The position numbers and the translations under genes were made by a program. From Desulfamplus magnetovallimortis (GTDB taxonomy: Bacteria > Desulfobacterota > Desulfobacteria > Desulfobacterales > Desulfobacteraceae), in contig NZ_LT828545.1 of NCBI RefSeq assembly GCF_900170035.1, positions 208,965 through 249,135 of the forward strand: a stretch of DNA of 40,171 nucleotides, read 5' to 3'. Under the pieces are notes generated by a model. That model saw only the letters and a list, made by a program, of their open reading frames with translations. It had not been told where the DNA came from and made no database searches. Positions 1-8,234 of the stretch are shown piece by piece (the first letter of the stretch is position 1; every line of letters starts with the position of its first letter).

Positions 1-2
1 AT

Positions 3-437
3 ATTTTAAGCTCTGATGAAAACATGAACCGGCAGATTTTTGACTGCCTTGTCTGGGCAGCTTACCTGACAGACTGGAAGGGACCGGCGGAAGGGGAACA
101 GCCTTCCGGGTACATTGTGATTCTCGGAGACAAAACCATTACAGAAAATTTTCGTTGTGACCATGGAATTGCTGCCCAGACAATTCTTCTTGGTGCAAGG
201 GAGATTGGGTTAGGAGGATGTATGCTTGCTGCCATAAATCATAAAAAGCTTCGTCCTCTTCTCAATGTAGGGGATGAACTTGAGGTTCTTCTTGTCATTG
301 CACTTGGCAGACCTGCTGAAAGGGTGTGCCTTGAAGATGTCGGTGTTGATGGCAGCATCCGTTACTGGCGTGACAGCGATGGGGTTCACCATGTTCCTAA
401 GCGTTCCCTTGATGAAATGATTGTCTCGGTTCATTAA
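3..437 (+). CDS. Nitroreductase family protein, 3' part (cut by window edge)
   Basis: C-terminal part of an FMN-dependent nitroreductase-fold oxidoreductase; the frame is open through the left edge, so the start lies outside the window and the ATG at 24 is probably internal. Visible hallmarks are the conserved aromatic-rich stretch FDCLVWAAYLTDWKGP, the central strand SGYIVILGD, the helix DHGIAAQTILLGAREIGLGGC that packs on the flavin in this family, and the closing VIALGRPAE strand. The last 35 residues (VDGSIRYWRDSDGVHHVPKRSLDEMI) match the usual tail in which a KR-x-L-D-E motif follows a short hairpin. Family members reduce nitro compounds, quinones or flavins with NAD(P)H in the cytoplasm. 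The substrate cannot be told from this fragment. Confidence 0.85.
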   Translation: MLSSDENMNRQIFDCLVWAAYLTDWKGPAEGEQPSGYIVILGDKTITENFRCDHGIAAQTILLGAREIGLGGCMLAAINHKKLRPLLNVGDELEVLLVIALGRPAERVCLEDVGVDGSIRYWRDSDGVHHVPKRSLDEMIVSVH

Positions 438-462
438 ATCGTGAACAATAAAGGACAAAGTA

Positions 463-674
463 ATGAATATACAAGAAAACTATCTGCAAAGAATTCAATA
501 TGAGCTTGCTCATACACCAGCGGAGTATTTACCAGCATTATTAAATATAATTAATAGTTTCCGTAAAAGTATTTGTATCAACAGTGCTGCTGAAAGTTTT
601 GTACTGGTTGGCAGGAGATGTTGCAAGGTCAGTATGAACCTATCAATAGCTTATGGGATGATATGGACAAGTGA
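463..674 (+). pseudogene. Antitoxin of a RelE-type TA pair, frameshifted
   Basis: The first 46 codons read as a small antitoxin-like protein (start MNIQENYLQRIQYELAHTP, then a helix LPALLNIINSFRKS). After the triplets for Glu-Ser-Phe near 597-600 the open frame turns into unrelated sequence. The +2 frame instead continues with GWQEMLQGQYEPINSLWDD and ends MDK-stop at 672-674, a typical acidic antitoxin tail. Restoring one base near 600-608 (for example one extra G before GGTTGG) gives a 70-residue protein. Its stop then overlaps the GTG start of the toxin by four bases, the usual coupling of such pairs. A single-base deletion is therefore inferred. It could also be a sequencing error, but the toxin next door is broken as well. 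Confidence 0.65.
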
Positions 675-1071
675 GTGTGAATATTTATTACACGCCAGAT
701 TTTAAACGCAATATTCGTAAATTGATAAAAAAATACCCACATTTACAGCAAGATATAAGCAGTTTTATTGAACAATTGCAAGCGGGGAATTTATCGGGTT
801 CTTTACCGTGGAAATGGATACAATTTTCCGTATTCGGGGGTGACTGGATGTCAGCCATGACCGTTTAATAAAGCATGTTGGTTATAGCGTTTATAAAGTT
901 AGAATAAAAAATTCTGATAACAACAAAGGTAAACGTTCTGGCTATCGATTGATTTATTATGTGAAAAAGGGCGACGAGGTTATTTTGCTAACTCTTTATT
1001 CTAAATCTGAACAGGGTGATATTAGTTCACAAGAAGTTTGTGCTATTATTGATAAATGGAAACAAGGATAA
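671..1071 (+). pseudogene. RelE/ParE-family toxin, interrupted by a 62-bp repeat element
   Basis: GTG start at 671. The N-terminal part reads SVNIYYTPDFKRNIRKLIKK followed by HLQQDISSFIEQLQAGN, a RelE-like start with a long first helix. The frame then runs into a type C repeat (806-867) and stops at 868. Directly after the repeat, in another frame, the toxin resumes with IKHVGYSVYKVRIKNSDN and continues through KRSGYRLIYYV and VILLTLYSKSEQGDI to a TAA at 1069-1071, the typical RelE C-terminal half. Removing the 62 bases from 806 to 867 leaves one TTTA and rejoins the halves in frame (LSGSLIKHVGY), giving a 112-residue toxin. In its present state it cannot encode a complete ribosome-dependent RNase-type toxin. 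Confidence 0.8.
806..867 (+). repeat. Type C two-hairpin element inserted in toxin gene
   Basis: Sixty-two bases that begin CCGTGGAAATGG right after TTTA (802-805) and end GACCGTTTA. They match the tandem units at 34904-35091 (minus strand) and the single insertions near 31517 and 37282. The unit has a first hairpin (GGAAATGG / near-complement in TTTTCC), a CGGGGGTG linker and a second hairpin region before the CCATGAxCGTTTA end. The target word TTTA appears on both sides. Confidence 0.8.
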
Positions 1072-1119
1072 AAAAGAACACGAATTTTGTATGTGTTGAT
1101 ATGAAAGGTAAATCAGTTT

Positions 1120-2886
1120 TTGAGAGTTTTTCTTGTAAATCCAGCCTGCCTTGACGTTCGCATTACGGATGAAGATGCCATGGCGGTTCCCATAGGTCTT
1201 TTTTATATCGGGGCATATCTTAAAAAAAATGGATTTGATGTTGATATTGTCAACCTTGCTCCTTTATCAGAGCCTGTCTCTTCTCTTATGAAACTTGTTG
1301 AAAAAGATAAGCCTGATATTGTGGCATTTTCAGTATTACATGCAAACCGGCACTGTGCAATGGAGTCTGCTTCTGCTGTAAAGAAACTAAATCCGGAAAC
1401 CGTAACTGTGTTTGGAGGTCCTGGCGCTACCTTTTCCCCTTATCTTTTTTTAAAAGAGTGCCCAGCCCTTGATTATATAGTAAAAGGGGAGGGTGAAGAG
1501 ACCTTTTTGGAACTTGTACGTTATCTCGATACTGCTTCAAATGAACAAAATGATGAACAAAATGATGAACAAAATAATGAACAAAATAGAGAGCACCGTG
1601 CAGAATATTCAATAAAGGGGCTTTTTTTCAGAAAGTCATTGCCTGATTCAACAATTGATGACTCTTTTCAAATGATTGAAACTTTATCAAGACCCTTGAT
1701 CGCGGATCTGGACAATTTGCCCCATCCAGCCGAATTTTTTGACTTCCATCACCTTTCGCTTTCACGGGGATGTCCTGGGCAGTGCAATTTCTGTGGTTCC
1801 CCTGCTTTCTGGGGAAAGGGGCGGGTGAGGTTTCATTCTGTAAAATGGTTTGTGGATGAGATTGAACTTCTTGTCAAGCGTGGCAGAACCCATTTTTTTA
1901 TATCTGATGATACCTTTACAATGAGCAAAAAAAGGGTTCTGGAGTTATGTCACGAGATTACTTCAAGAAAACTTTTCATCACCTGGCAGGCAATATCCAG
2001 AGTTGATTTTCTGGATAGTAAGATGCTTTATGAGATGCGCATGGCAGGGTGTATCCAGATAAGTTTTGGCGTGGAAAGCGGCTCTGAAAAAATACGTAAA
2101 ACCCTTGGAAAACCATTTAAAAACGAAAAAATAATAAAGGCATTCAGGGATACCGCAGCTCATGGAATTATGCCAAGGGCATATTTTATCTACGGCTCTC
2201 CGGGAGAAACAAAAAAAACTATTAAGCAAAGCATTGATTTGATTGAAAAAATCAGACCACTTGCCATGATTTCTTATATACTTGTTCTGTTTCCGGGCAC
2301 AGCACTCTATGATAAAGCTGTGGATAAGAAGATTGTGCCCTTAGACTCCTGGATAAAAAAATGTGAGGATATTCCCTGGTTTGAAGTTGATCCTCTTCTT
2401 GATTTCCATCAGGTAAAAGAGTTTGGTAAACGTCTCAGAAAGGGTTTTTATTCAAAGCTTCATCAATTTGTCAGGAAAATAGAGCTGCTTGATGATGAAC
2501 GACTTTTTCCTTTTCATGCTGATTTTTTATCAAGACTTGCAATGACCTTCAGCCATGGAGAGTATGCAAATCACCCTGATGTGCTGCATCCGGAAAAAAC
2601 CGCTGAATTTTTGTATGAAAAAGCTTTGGGTTATGCTCCTGATACACGGGCATTTCTTGGGCTTGCAATGCTCATGCAAAAAAGACGAGACTTTCCTGGC
2701 GCTGTTTCTTTGCTTAAAGATGGACTTGGATACTTTCATGATGACCGGAAGCTTAATATATGCATGGCAATAAGCCTCATGAATATGGGGCACTTCAGGG
2801 AGGCTCTCTCATATCTTGAACCTTTTGCAGGGTTTGAAGAGGTTATTCCATACATAAATGCCTGTCTTGAAAGGCTTTCGGTTTAA
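1120..2886 (+). CDS. B12-binding-domain radical SAM protein with TPR-like tail
   Basis: 588 residues from a TTG start at 1120; AAAGGT about 11 bases upstream is a weak ribosome binding site, and the nearby ATG at 1101 is out of frame. Residues 1-140 form a B12-binding-like Rossmann domain (MRVFLVNPACLD, VPIGLFYIGAYLKKNGFDV, TVFGGPGATFSP, YIVKGEGEETFLELVRYL). A short insertion of four near-identical NDEQ units (about 141-156) separates it from the radical SAM domain. The cluster-binding motif is CPGQCNFC with cysteines at 218, 222 and 225, followed by FISDDTFTM and the GVESGSE motif. The C-terminal ~80 residues look like two TPR-type helix pairs. Such class B radical SAM enzymes methylate or rearrange unreactive carbons; the substrate is unknown and there are no biosynthetic neighbours. 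It stands alone. Confidence 0.85.
   Translation: MRVFLVNPACLDVRITDEDAMAVPIGLFYIGAYLKKNGFDVDIVNLAPLSEPVSSLMKLVEKDKPDIVAFSVLHANRHCAMESASAVKKLNPETVTVFGGPGATFSPYLFLKECPALDYIVKGEGEETFLELVRYLDTASNEQNDEQNDEQNNEQNREHRAEYSIKGLFFRKSLPDSTIDDSFQMIETLSRPLIADLDNLPHPAEFFDFHHLSLSRGCPGQCNFCGSPAFWGKGRVRFHSVKWFVDEIELLVKRGRTHFFISDDTFTMSKKRVLELCHEITSRKLFITWQAISRVDFLDSKMLYEMRMAGCIQISFGVESGSEKIRKTLGKPFKNEKIIKAFRDTAAHGIMPRAYFIYGSPGETKKTIKQSIDLIEKIRPLAMISYILVLFPGTALYDKAVDKKIVPLDSWIKKCEDIPWFEVDPLLDFHQVKEFGKRLRKGFYSKLHQFVRKIELLDDERLFPFHADFLSRLAMTFSHGEYANHPDVLHPEKTAEFLYEKALGYAPDTRAFLGLAMLMQKRRDFPGAVSLLKDGLGYFHDDRKLNICMAISLMNMGHFREALSYLEPFAGFEEVIPYINACLERLSV
1539..1592 (+). repeat. Short in-frame 12-bp tandem repeat in radical SAM gene
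   Basis: Four to five imperfect copies of AATGATGAACAA encode (N)DEQNDEQNDEQNNEQN in the linker between the B12-binding-like and radical SAM domains. The unit is a multiple of three, so copy number can change without breaking the frame. Confidence 0.8.
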
Positions 2887-2896
2887 CGGATTTGTG

Positions 2897-3562
2897 ATGC
2901 CAAAATTATACGAATACTTCGGATTGATAGTGCTTTTCTACTCAAACGAACACGAACCGGTTCATGTTCATGGTAAATATCAAGGTATGGAAAATAAAGC
3001 AGAAATTATTATTGATAATGGCGATATTATCGGAATTCGATATCTTCCTGTAAGAGGTAAAAGGCCATTAAATGCTGTAAAATTTGGCATGTTTCATTTC
3101 CCGCTTTACACTTTCTCAAATGAAATCCCCATTTTTCAGGATTAGTCATCAAAAAAGTGTAAACTACTTTCATGGTCTTATGAAGGATGCCTAAAATTTA
3201 AAGATTTTAAACTTATTGTAGAATGCTTTACACAGGAGATAGTACAAAATATGGATCGATTACTTTGTTTTGCACAAAAAGTTCGAGATAAAAAAGATTT
3301 GTCAAAAAATCAAGAATATTTAGAAAAAGAAAAATTTATTGATGTCATTTTTGCTGAATATCTGGAATCCTACAAGTTATTGGTGGGATTTAGTGATGGA
3401 ACGGAAAGAATAATCGACTTCAGCGATTTTTTAAAAACATCTTTGAACCCTCTAATTAGAAAATACCTTGATATCGTGAAATTCAAAAATTTTACAACTG
3501 AATATGGAGACTTATTTTGGGATGATTATGAGTTATGCTTTCCCGTGATTGATTTTATATGA
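2897..3562 (+). pseudogene. DUF4160-DUF2442 fusion gene split by a 106-bp MITE
   Basis: Starting at ATG 2897 (MPKLYEYFGLIVLFYSNEHE, then PVHVHGKYQG) the sequence is a DUF4160 domain, a small family usually found beside or fused to DUF2442 and suspected of toxin-antitoxin-like roles. After RPLNAVKF the frame enters a MITE (3086-3191) and meets its TAG at 3143-3145. Beyond the MITE and its duplicated TAAAATTT, the same frame resumes as KDFKLIVECFTQEIVQN and runs without a stop through a DUF2442 domain (FIDVIFAEYLESYKLLVGF, GTERIIDF, GDLFWDDYELCFP) to TGA at 3560-3562. Deleting the MITE plus one 8-bp duplication (114 bases, 38 codons) gives an uninterrupted 183-residue protein. A distal fragment from ATG 3251 might still be translated. 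The stop codon is supplied by the type A element that follows. Confidence 0.8.
3086..3191. mobile_element. 106-bp GGCATC-ended MITE with 8-bp target duplication
   Basis: Ends GGCATG-TTTCAT and ATGAAGGATGCC are inverted repeats, with second inner inverted repeats CTTTACACTTT and AAAAGTGTAAAC. It is flanked by TAAAATTT at 3078-3085 and 3192-3199, a perfect 8-bp direct repeat. Removing it restores the DUF4160-DUF2442 frame. No coding capacity. 8-bp duplications and GG-starting ends occur in, for example, the ISL3 and IS1595 transposase families, but no parent element is in the window. Confidence 0.9.
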
Positions 3563-3638
3563 AAGTCTCAGTAAGTGGCTGTTTTTAAAAGGACTTTCAT
3601 CTCTTCGATTGTGGCGTGAATCCGCCATGTACGTTATA
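3560..3638 (+). repeat. Type A two-hairpin element
   Basis: 79 bases starting directly after TTATA (3555-3559) and ending CGTTATA. First hairpin GAAAGTC ... GACTTTC, linker CTCTTCGATT, second hairpin GTGGCG ... CGCCAT. It lies between the DUF2442 part and ampG; its first three bases TGA are the stop codon of the upstream gene, and its 3' end is two bases from the ampG ribosome binding site. Confidence 0.85.
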
Positions 3639-3653
3639 TGAAGGAAATATTTA

Positions 3654-4919
3654 GTGGAAAAAGATGTTAAAGCTGCAAAAAATGGTTTTTCTATGATTGT
3701 AAGTGCTCCCATGATCAAAAGCATTTTAAGCAGGAAAATGCTTGTATCCCTGATAATGGGTTTTTCATGTGGTGTTCCTCTTCTTTTAACAATATCGGTT
3801 CTTCAGGCATGGATGAAGAGAGAAGGGGTTGACCTCTCGGTTATCGGTTTTTTTTCTCTTGTTGGTCTTCCCTATACCCTCAAGTTTTTATGGGCTCCCA
3901 TTTTTGACCGATTTACTCTTCCCTTTCTGGGCAGAAGAAGGGGGTGGCTTATTGTTGCACAGCTCCTTTTGATGCTTTCCATTATTATGCTTGGATTCAC
4001 AAATCCCGGCAAAGCGCCCTGGATGGTCGCCTTTGCAGCATTTCTTGTTACTTTTTTCAGTGCATCACAGGATATTGTGGTTGATGCTTACCGTCGGGAA
4101 GATTTAAGTGACGAAGAGCTTGGGCTTGGCTCTTCCATGTATATCTATGGGTATCGTGTCGGTATGCTTTTGGCATCAGGTGGAGGCTTGATTCTTGCTG
4201 ATATAATCCCCTTTTCAGTTGTATATTTTCTCATGGCCGTCTCCATGATTCCAGGAGTTATAACGACCATTGTCACACCTGAGCCGCCACAGGTTACAGG
4301 CCAGCCTGTTAACCTTTACAGTGCTGTGATTGAGCCCTTAAAAGAGTATTTTTCCCGCAAGGGTGCCATTATGATCCTTCTTTTTATTCTCTTTTACAAG
4401 ATAGGGGATACAATGGCATCTGCAATGACTACCCCATTTTACATGGATATAGGTTTTACCATGACTGAAATAGGAACAGTGGTAAAACTTTTTGGATTCT
4501 GGGCAACACTTGCGGGAACTTTTGGTGGCGGTATCCTGATGCTCAGGATGGGTATCAATATGAGCCTGTGGATTTTCGGAATACTTCAGGCAATATCCAC
4601 AGCATGCTTTGCTCTTCTTGCAATGGCCGGCCACAGTGTCCCTTTGCTTTCCTGTGTCATAGCCTTTGAAAATATCTCAAGCGGAATGGGAACAGCAGCC
4701 TATGCAGCTTTTATGGCATCAATGACAGATCGGCGATTTACTGCAACACAATATGCTCTTTTGTCAAGCCTTATGGGAATTCCAAGGGTAATGGCATCTG
4801 CACCCACAGGTTTTTTTGCCAAAAATATGGGTTGGGAAGGCTTTTTTATTGTCTGTACCATAGCTGCTGTTCCAGGGCTCGTGTTGCTGTTTTTTATGCA
4901 GTCTGCCATTAACCGATAA
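3654..4919 (+). CDS. ampG: AmpG-like muropeptide permease (MFS)
   Basis: 421-residue polytopic inner-membrane protein of the major facilitator superfamily, AmpG type, which imports GlcNAc-anhydroMurNAc (muro)peptides released during wall turnover. GTG start at 3654 with AAGGA about nine bases upstream. Family hallmarks are the first helix MGFSCGVPLLLTISVLQAWM, the stretch GLPYTLKFLWAPIFDRFTLP with the conserved FLWAP-x-x-DR loop, the cytoplasmic RRRGW loop, and the SASQDIVVDAYRRE motif characteristic of AmpG. Alternating hydrophobic segments are consistent with 12 helices. It is followed 17 bases later by the DUF6178 gene and may be cotranscribed with it. A related acetyl-CoA-transporter-like MFS role cannot be excluded, but the SQD-VDAYR motif favours AmpG. 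Confidence 0.85.
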   Translation: MEKDVKAAKNGFSMIVSAPMIKSILSRKMLVSLIMGFSCGVPLLLTISVLQAWMKREGVDLSVIGFFSLVGLPYTLKFLWAPIFDRFTLPFLGRRRGWLIVAQLLLMLSIIMLGFTNPGKAPWMVAFAAFLVTFFSASQDIVVDAYRREDLSDEELGLGSSMYIYGYRVGMLLASGGGLILADIIPFSVVYFLMAVSMIPGVITTIVTPEPPQVTGQPVNLYSAVIEPLKEYFSRKGAIMILLFILFYKIGDTMASAMTTPFYMDIGFTMTEIGTVVKLFGFWATLAGTFGGGILMLRMGINMSLWIFGILQAISTACFALLAMAGHSVPLLSCVIAFENISSGMGTAAYAAFMASMTDRRFTATQYALLSSLMGIPRVMASAPTGFFAKNMGWEGFFIVCTIAAVPGLVLLFFMQSAINR

Positions 4920-4936
4920 TATAGGGTAGAATCTCA

Positions 4937-6955
4937 ATGAATATGATACCAGCAAATGATTATCAGATTGCCAACAGAATCTCAAAAGAGAAAAAAATGG
5001 CTGCACTCAGGGCAGAAGTTCTTGCCAAATCACCTGAAAAGGCACTTGATGCCATTCTTGATGCACCTTTGCCAGCCACATTTGTGCAGTCCTTTCCAGA
5101 TCAGGATCTCCATTTTTTGATGCACTATATTGGAGAAGATGATTTTCTGCCAATTCTCTCACTTGCCACGTCACAACAGTGGGAATATATAATGGACGTT
5201 GAGGTATGGAATCGCGACAGGCTTGATATTGCATCACTTACTCGGGTTATGGAGCTTCTTTTTAAGGCTGATCCCCACCGTCTTCTGCGATGGACCATTA
5301 CTGAGAAAACTGAATTTCTGGAGTATTATCTTTTCAGAAACCTGGAGATAAGAGTAAGGGAGCATGATGAAGACCCATCTGATTTTGGAGATGGTTTTGA
5401 AACCATTGACTCTGTTATCTATTTCAGGTTTCCCAATATTGATGCTCAAAGAGAATTGGAGGCAGGTGGGGCACACAGAGATGGCTCTTTATGTGACTCA
5501 GAAGATTTAGATGCTTCTGTTATTGAAAATGGCATTGTTGAAGGTGCTATTGCAGATGAAGAGTCAGATTTTGATGCCGACGTAAAAAATGAAATAATAA
5601 ATAGTGCTGAAGCTTCAGGAAGCCTGATTACAGATATGCTGAACACACTTGCAGATATGGACATTGGAGTGTTTCAGGCTCTTATGTTTGAAACTTCATC
5701 TGTTATTCCTGCTGAAACAGAAGAGGAGCAGTTTCGTTTAAAGAATATCCGCCTTGCAGAAAAAGGATTTTTGCCATACCATGAAGCTGTTGCCATTTAC
5801 CAGCCTGTTGACCCTGATTCTTTGAAGCCACGTCCCTCATTCTATCTTGAAAATAATTTATATGCAGGCGATCTTCCCCTGCCTCCAGTATTTCCTTTTA
5901 CTATATCAGAAAGAAAAAATATATTTGCGGCATCCCTTTCACTAATTAATATTGATACCTTTGTAATTTTGCAATCGGAGTTTGCTTTTCTTGTAAATTC
6001 ATTTATTTCAACAGAAAAAAATCCTGCTCGCTCAATCAGCGACATTAAAAAATGTGTGGAGAGTTGCTGCTCTTTCTTAAGCCTTGGACTTGAAGTGCTT
6101 CACTTAAGAAATATTGCAGGTGTTCAAGAAACTCTTAATTCAAAAGAGAAATATATAGATGAACGTGATTGTTCTGATTTAAAAAACAGTTCAGATATGC
6201 AGCCTCTTACTCCTGAATCCGCTTCAGACCTTATTCTTAAATATGCGTTGAAGGATATCTTCAGGGTGGGTTCTGGTGAAGGGTTGAAATTAAAGCAAAA
6301 ATTACAGAACTGGTATTCCAGAAGCTGGGTGGCTGCCAAAAAATTGAAGCTTACCTTTCTTGATGAAAAATGGATGGGCATTGCTGGAGGATTGCTTCTA
6401 AAGAGACCTCTCTATTTTGATAACTATGAAACAGGTGTACTCTACAGGCCGTTTGCATCCATTGAAGATATCCGGAAAACCGCCCGTGAGGTAAATTTCA
6501 TGGTATCAATGGACGCTATTATGGCAAGTGTTGAGCCAGAGTATGAGTATCTTGATAGGCCTTACGTTACCTGGAAAGCTGTTATTCTGACGATGTGGGC
6601 AAATCAACGTATGTCAGAAGATGCAGATGTCATTGACAGTGATTTGCCTGAAAAATCTTTTTTTATCCCTCTGGGTCGTTTTAAACGTTTTTTTGAGCAG
6701 ATATTTGCTGATTTGAGTGGAGGAGATGCCTCGTTTGAGGAAGAGAGAGTTAAGAAAAAGATATCTTCTGTTGTACGGCAGGATTTCGTTGCATGGCTTT
6801 CAAGCTATGGTGACATTGCAGTTAACTTGGGATTTATTGATGATCTGTTTGATGAACTTGAAGATGAGTATGGCCGTGTGGAATCAGATGACATTGATGG
6901 GGATCTGGTTACCCACTTTATCATTGATAAGATTGCTGCATTTGATGCGCTATAG
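4937..6955 (+). CDS. DUF6178-family protein
   Basis: 672-residue soluble protein without signal peptide or membrane segments. It resembles the DUF6178 family common in deltaproteobacteria: an N-terminal region with Ala/Leu-rich helices (EVLAKSPEKALDAILDAPLP, then VQSFPDQDLHFLMHYIGEDD), the ILSLATSQQWEYIMDVEVWNRDRL segment, repeated RLLRW/LLEAD-like helices, and a C-terminal part rich in acidic residues. An acidic low-complexity insert lies around residues 175-235 (EDLDASVIENGIVEGAIADE region). No catalytic motif is visible and function is unknown. The gene starts 17 bases after ampG with no terminator between, so an operon is likely. The family assignment rests on recalled sequence pattern, not on a search. 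Confidence 0.65.
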   Translation: MNMIPANDYQIANRISKEKKMAALRAEVLAKSPEKALDAILDAPLPATFVQSFPDQDLHFLMHYIGEDDFLPILSLATSQQWEYIMDVEVWNRDRLDIASLTRVMELLFKADPHRLLRWTITEKTEFLEYYLFRNLEIRVREHDEDPSDFGDGFETIDSVIYFRFPNIDAQRELEAGGAHRDGSLCDSEDLDASVIENGIVEGAIADEESDFDADVKNEIINSAEASGSLITDMLNTLADMDIGVFQALMFETSSVIPAETEEEQFRLKNIRLAEKGFLPYHEAVAIYQPVDPDSLKPRPSFYLENNLYAGDLPLPPVFPFTISERKNIFAASLSLINIDTFVILQSEFAFLVNSFISTEKNPARSISDIKKCVESCCSFLSLGLEVLHLRNIAGVQETLNSKEKYIDERDCSDLKNSSDMQPLTPESASDLILKYALKDIFRVGSGEGLKLKQKLQNWYSRSWVAAKKLKLTFLDEKWMGIAGGLLLKRPLYFDNYETGVLYRPFASIEDIRKTAREVNFMVSMDAIMASVEPEYEYLDRPYVTWKAVILTMWANQRMSEDADVIDSDLPEKSFFIPLGRFKRFFEQIFADLSGGDASFEEERVKKKISSVVRQDFVAWLSSYGDIAVNLGFIDDLFDELEDEYGRVESDDIDGDLVTHFIIDKIAAFDAL

Positions 6956-7091
6956 TTTTTTTGTTCTTGCCTTTTGTGTTTTTTGGGCAAGAGAATCGGG
7001 CATCATTTGTATTAGAAAGTCACCACAACATAGTGATATATCATGACTTTCATGCATCTTTGTGATGCCCTCAAAATCATGAGGATTTATA

Positions 7092-7170
7092 GGAAAGTCT
7101 CGGTAACAGCTTGTTTTTAAAACGACTTTCATCCCTTCGATTGTGGCGGTGATCCGCCATGTACGTTATA
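7092..7170 (+). repeat. Type A two-hairpin element
   Basis: 79 bases directly 3' of TTATA (7087-7091) and ending GTACGTTATA, nearly identical to the copy at 3560. Hairpins are GAAAGTC/GACTTTC and GTGGCGG/CCGCCAT. It fills the convergent gap between the DUF6178 gene and the hydrolase gene, ending 13 bases from the hydrolase stop codon. The rest of 6956-7091 shows nothing recognisable. Confidence 0.85.
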
Positions 7171-7182
7171 GATTGCCGGGTG

Positions 7183-8022
7183 TTAAAGATTGAACTCCAT
7201 GCCGCATGCCACACCAAAACAGTCAATGGCATTGCCTTTTTTCTGGGCGATATTCCGGCAGTTTGACACCAGAACATCCATTTCGTCATCTGTTCGTTCC
7301 TGATTTATGTGAAAAAGGCCAAGGCGTTTTACGCCGGCATTCATTGCAAGCTCAAGGACATCTGTATAGGCGGAGTGTCCCCATCCTTTTTTGTCAGGGT
7401 ACTCTTCTGGAGTGTACTCCATATCATGGAACAGCAGATCAGCATCTTTGCAGAAATCTGTATATTCGGCAATGCTTTTGCTACCTGGATGGCTGAATGT
7501 GATCTCGTTATCTGTCAGGAATACAAAGATTTTGCCATTTTCAGAAAAGCGGTAGCCAAGTCCACCTCCCGGATGGCTCAAAGGAATGGTTGAAATATCA
7601 AGGGAGCCGATGGAAAAATTCGATGATGCGTTCTCATTATATATAACCTTTGCCTGCATCTGCTGCATTGTAACGGGAAACAGTGGGGGGTTCATGATGT
7701 TGGCAAGGATCTCTTTTACAGAGACCATGGAAAATTTACTGTTGTTGATGCTAAGAGTTACATTTTTTGATTGAAGGGGTTTGAAAAAAGGAAAACCGGC
7801 AATATGATCCCAATGGGTATGGGTGAAGAGCATGTGGTAGTGCGACCCGCTGTTGGATGGCAGTACAAGCCCAAGTTTACGCAGACCGGTCCCAGAATCG
7901 AGAATAATCGTTTCCCCGCTTTTTGCACGAATCTGAATACAGGTTGTTTCCCCGCCATATCTGTTATACTCTTTGCCTGCAACGGCAATGGATCCCCTGG
8001 ATCCCCAGCATTTAATATACAT
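7183..8022 (-). CDS. Metallo-beta-lactamase-fold hydrolase
   Basis: 279-residue cytoplasmic metal-dependent hydrolase. The start MYIKCWGSRGSIAV is typical of the cAMP-phosphodiesterase/PhnP-like branch of the fold. Zinc-binding motif H-x-H-x-D-H is intact (FTHTHWDHIAGF, H68, H70, D72, H73); later ligands are probably in SHPGGGLGYRF, DLLFHDMEYT and KRLGLFHINQ, and the GHSAYTDVLELAMNAGVKRL segment is a family signature. Start at 8022 is chosen because AAGGA lies six bases upstream. The overlapping ATG at 8027 opens a frame of only 89 codons. The likely substrate is a phosphodiester or cyclic nucleotide, but it is not determinable here. A decayed MITE (8039-8144) sits just ahead of the ribosome binding site and may separate it from its old promoter. 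Confidence 0.85.
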   Translation of the reverse strand: MYIKCWGSRGSIAVAGKEYNRYGGETTCIQIRAKSGETIILDSGTGLRKLGLVLPSNSGSHYHMLFTHTHWDHIAGFPFFKPLQSKNVTLSINNSKFSMVSVKEILANIMNPPLFPVTMQQMQAKVIYNENASSNFSIGSLDISTIPLSHPGGGLGYRFSENGKIFVFLTDNEITFSHPGSKSIAEYTDFCKDADLLFHDMEYTPEEYPDKKGWGHSAYTDVLELAMNAGVKRLGLFHINQERTDDEMDVLVSNCRNIAQKKGNAIDCFGVACGMEFNL

Positions 8023-8038
8023 GCCATGTCCTTATACG

Positions 8039-8144
8039 GTCATACTTCATATCATCCCTGAAATACTTTACATTTGTTTGATGGCTATTCCCGACAAATG
8101 GCAGCATTATTCCGGAAAGTTTAAACCTGGAAATGAAGGATGTC
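8039..8144. mobile_element. Decayed 106-bp GGCATC-type MITE
   Basis: Diverged copy of exactly the same length as the intact ones: left part CATACTTCATATCATCCCTG with ACTTTACATTT, right part AAAGTTTAAACC with AAATGAAGGATGTC. Flanks CTTATACG (8031-8038) and CTTGTATG (8145-8152) agree at 6 of 8 positions, the two differences being transitions, as expected of an old target duplication. Confidence 0.7.
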
Positions 8145-8234
8145 CTTGTATGTTAGAATTCCATGAAGATGTTTCATTTATCTGGCTACCACATCAACGG
8201 TTGATAGTCCATAAAAAAATGAATCAACCATATG

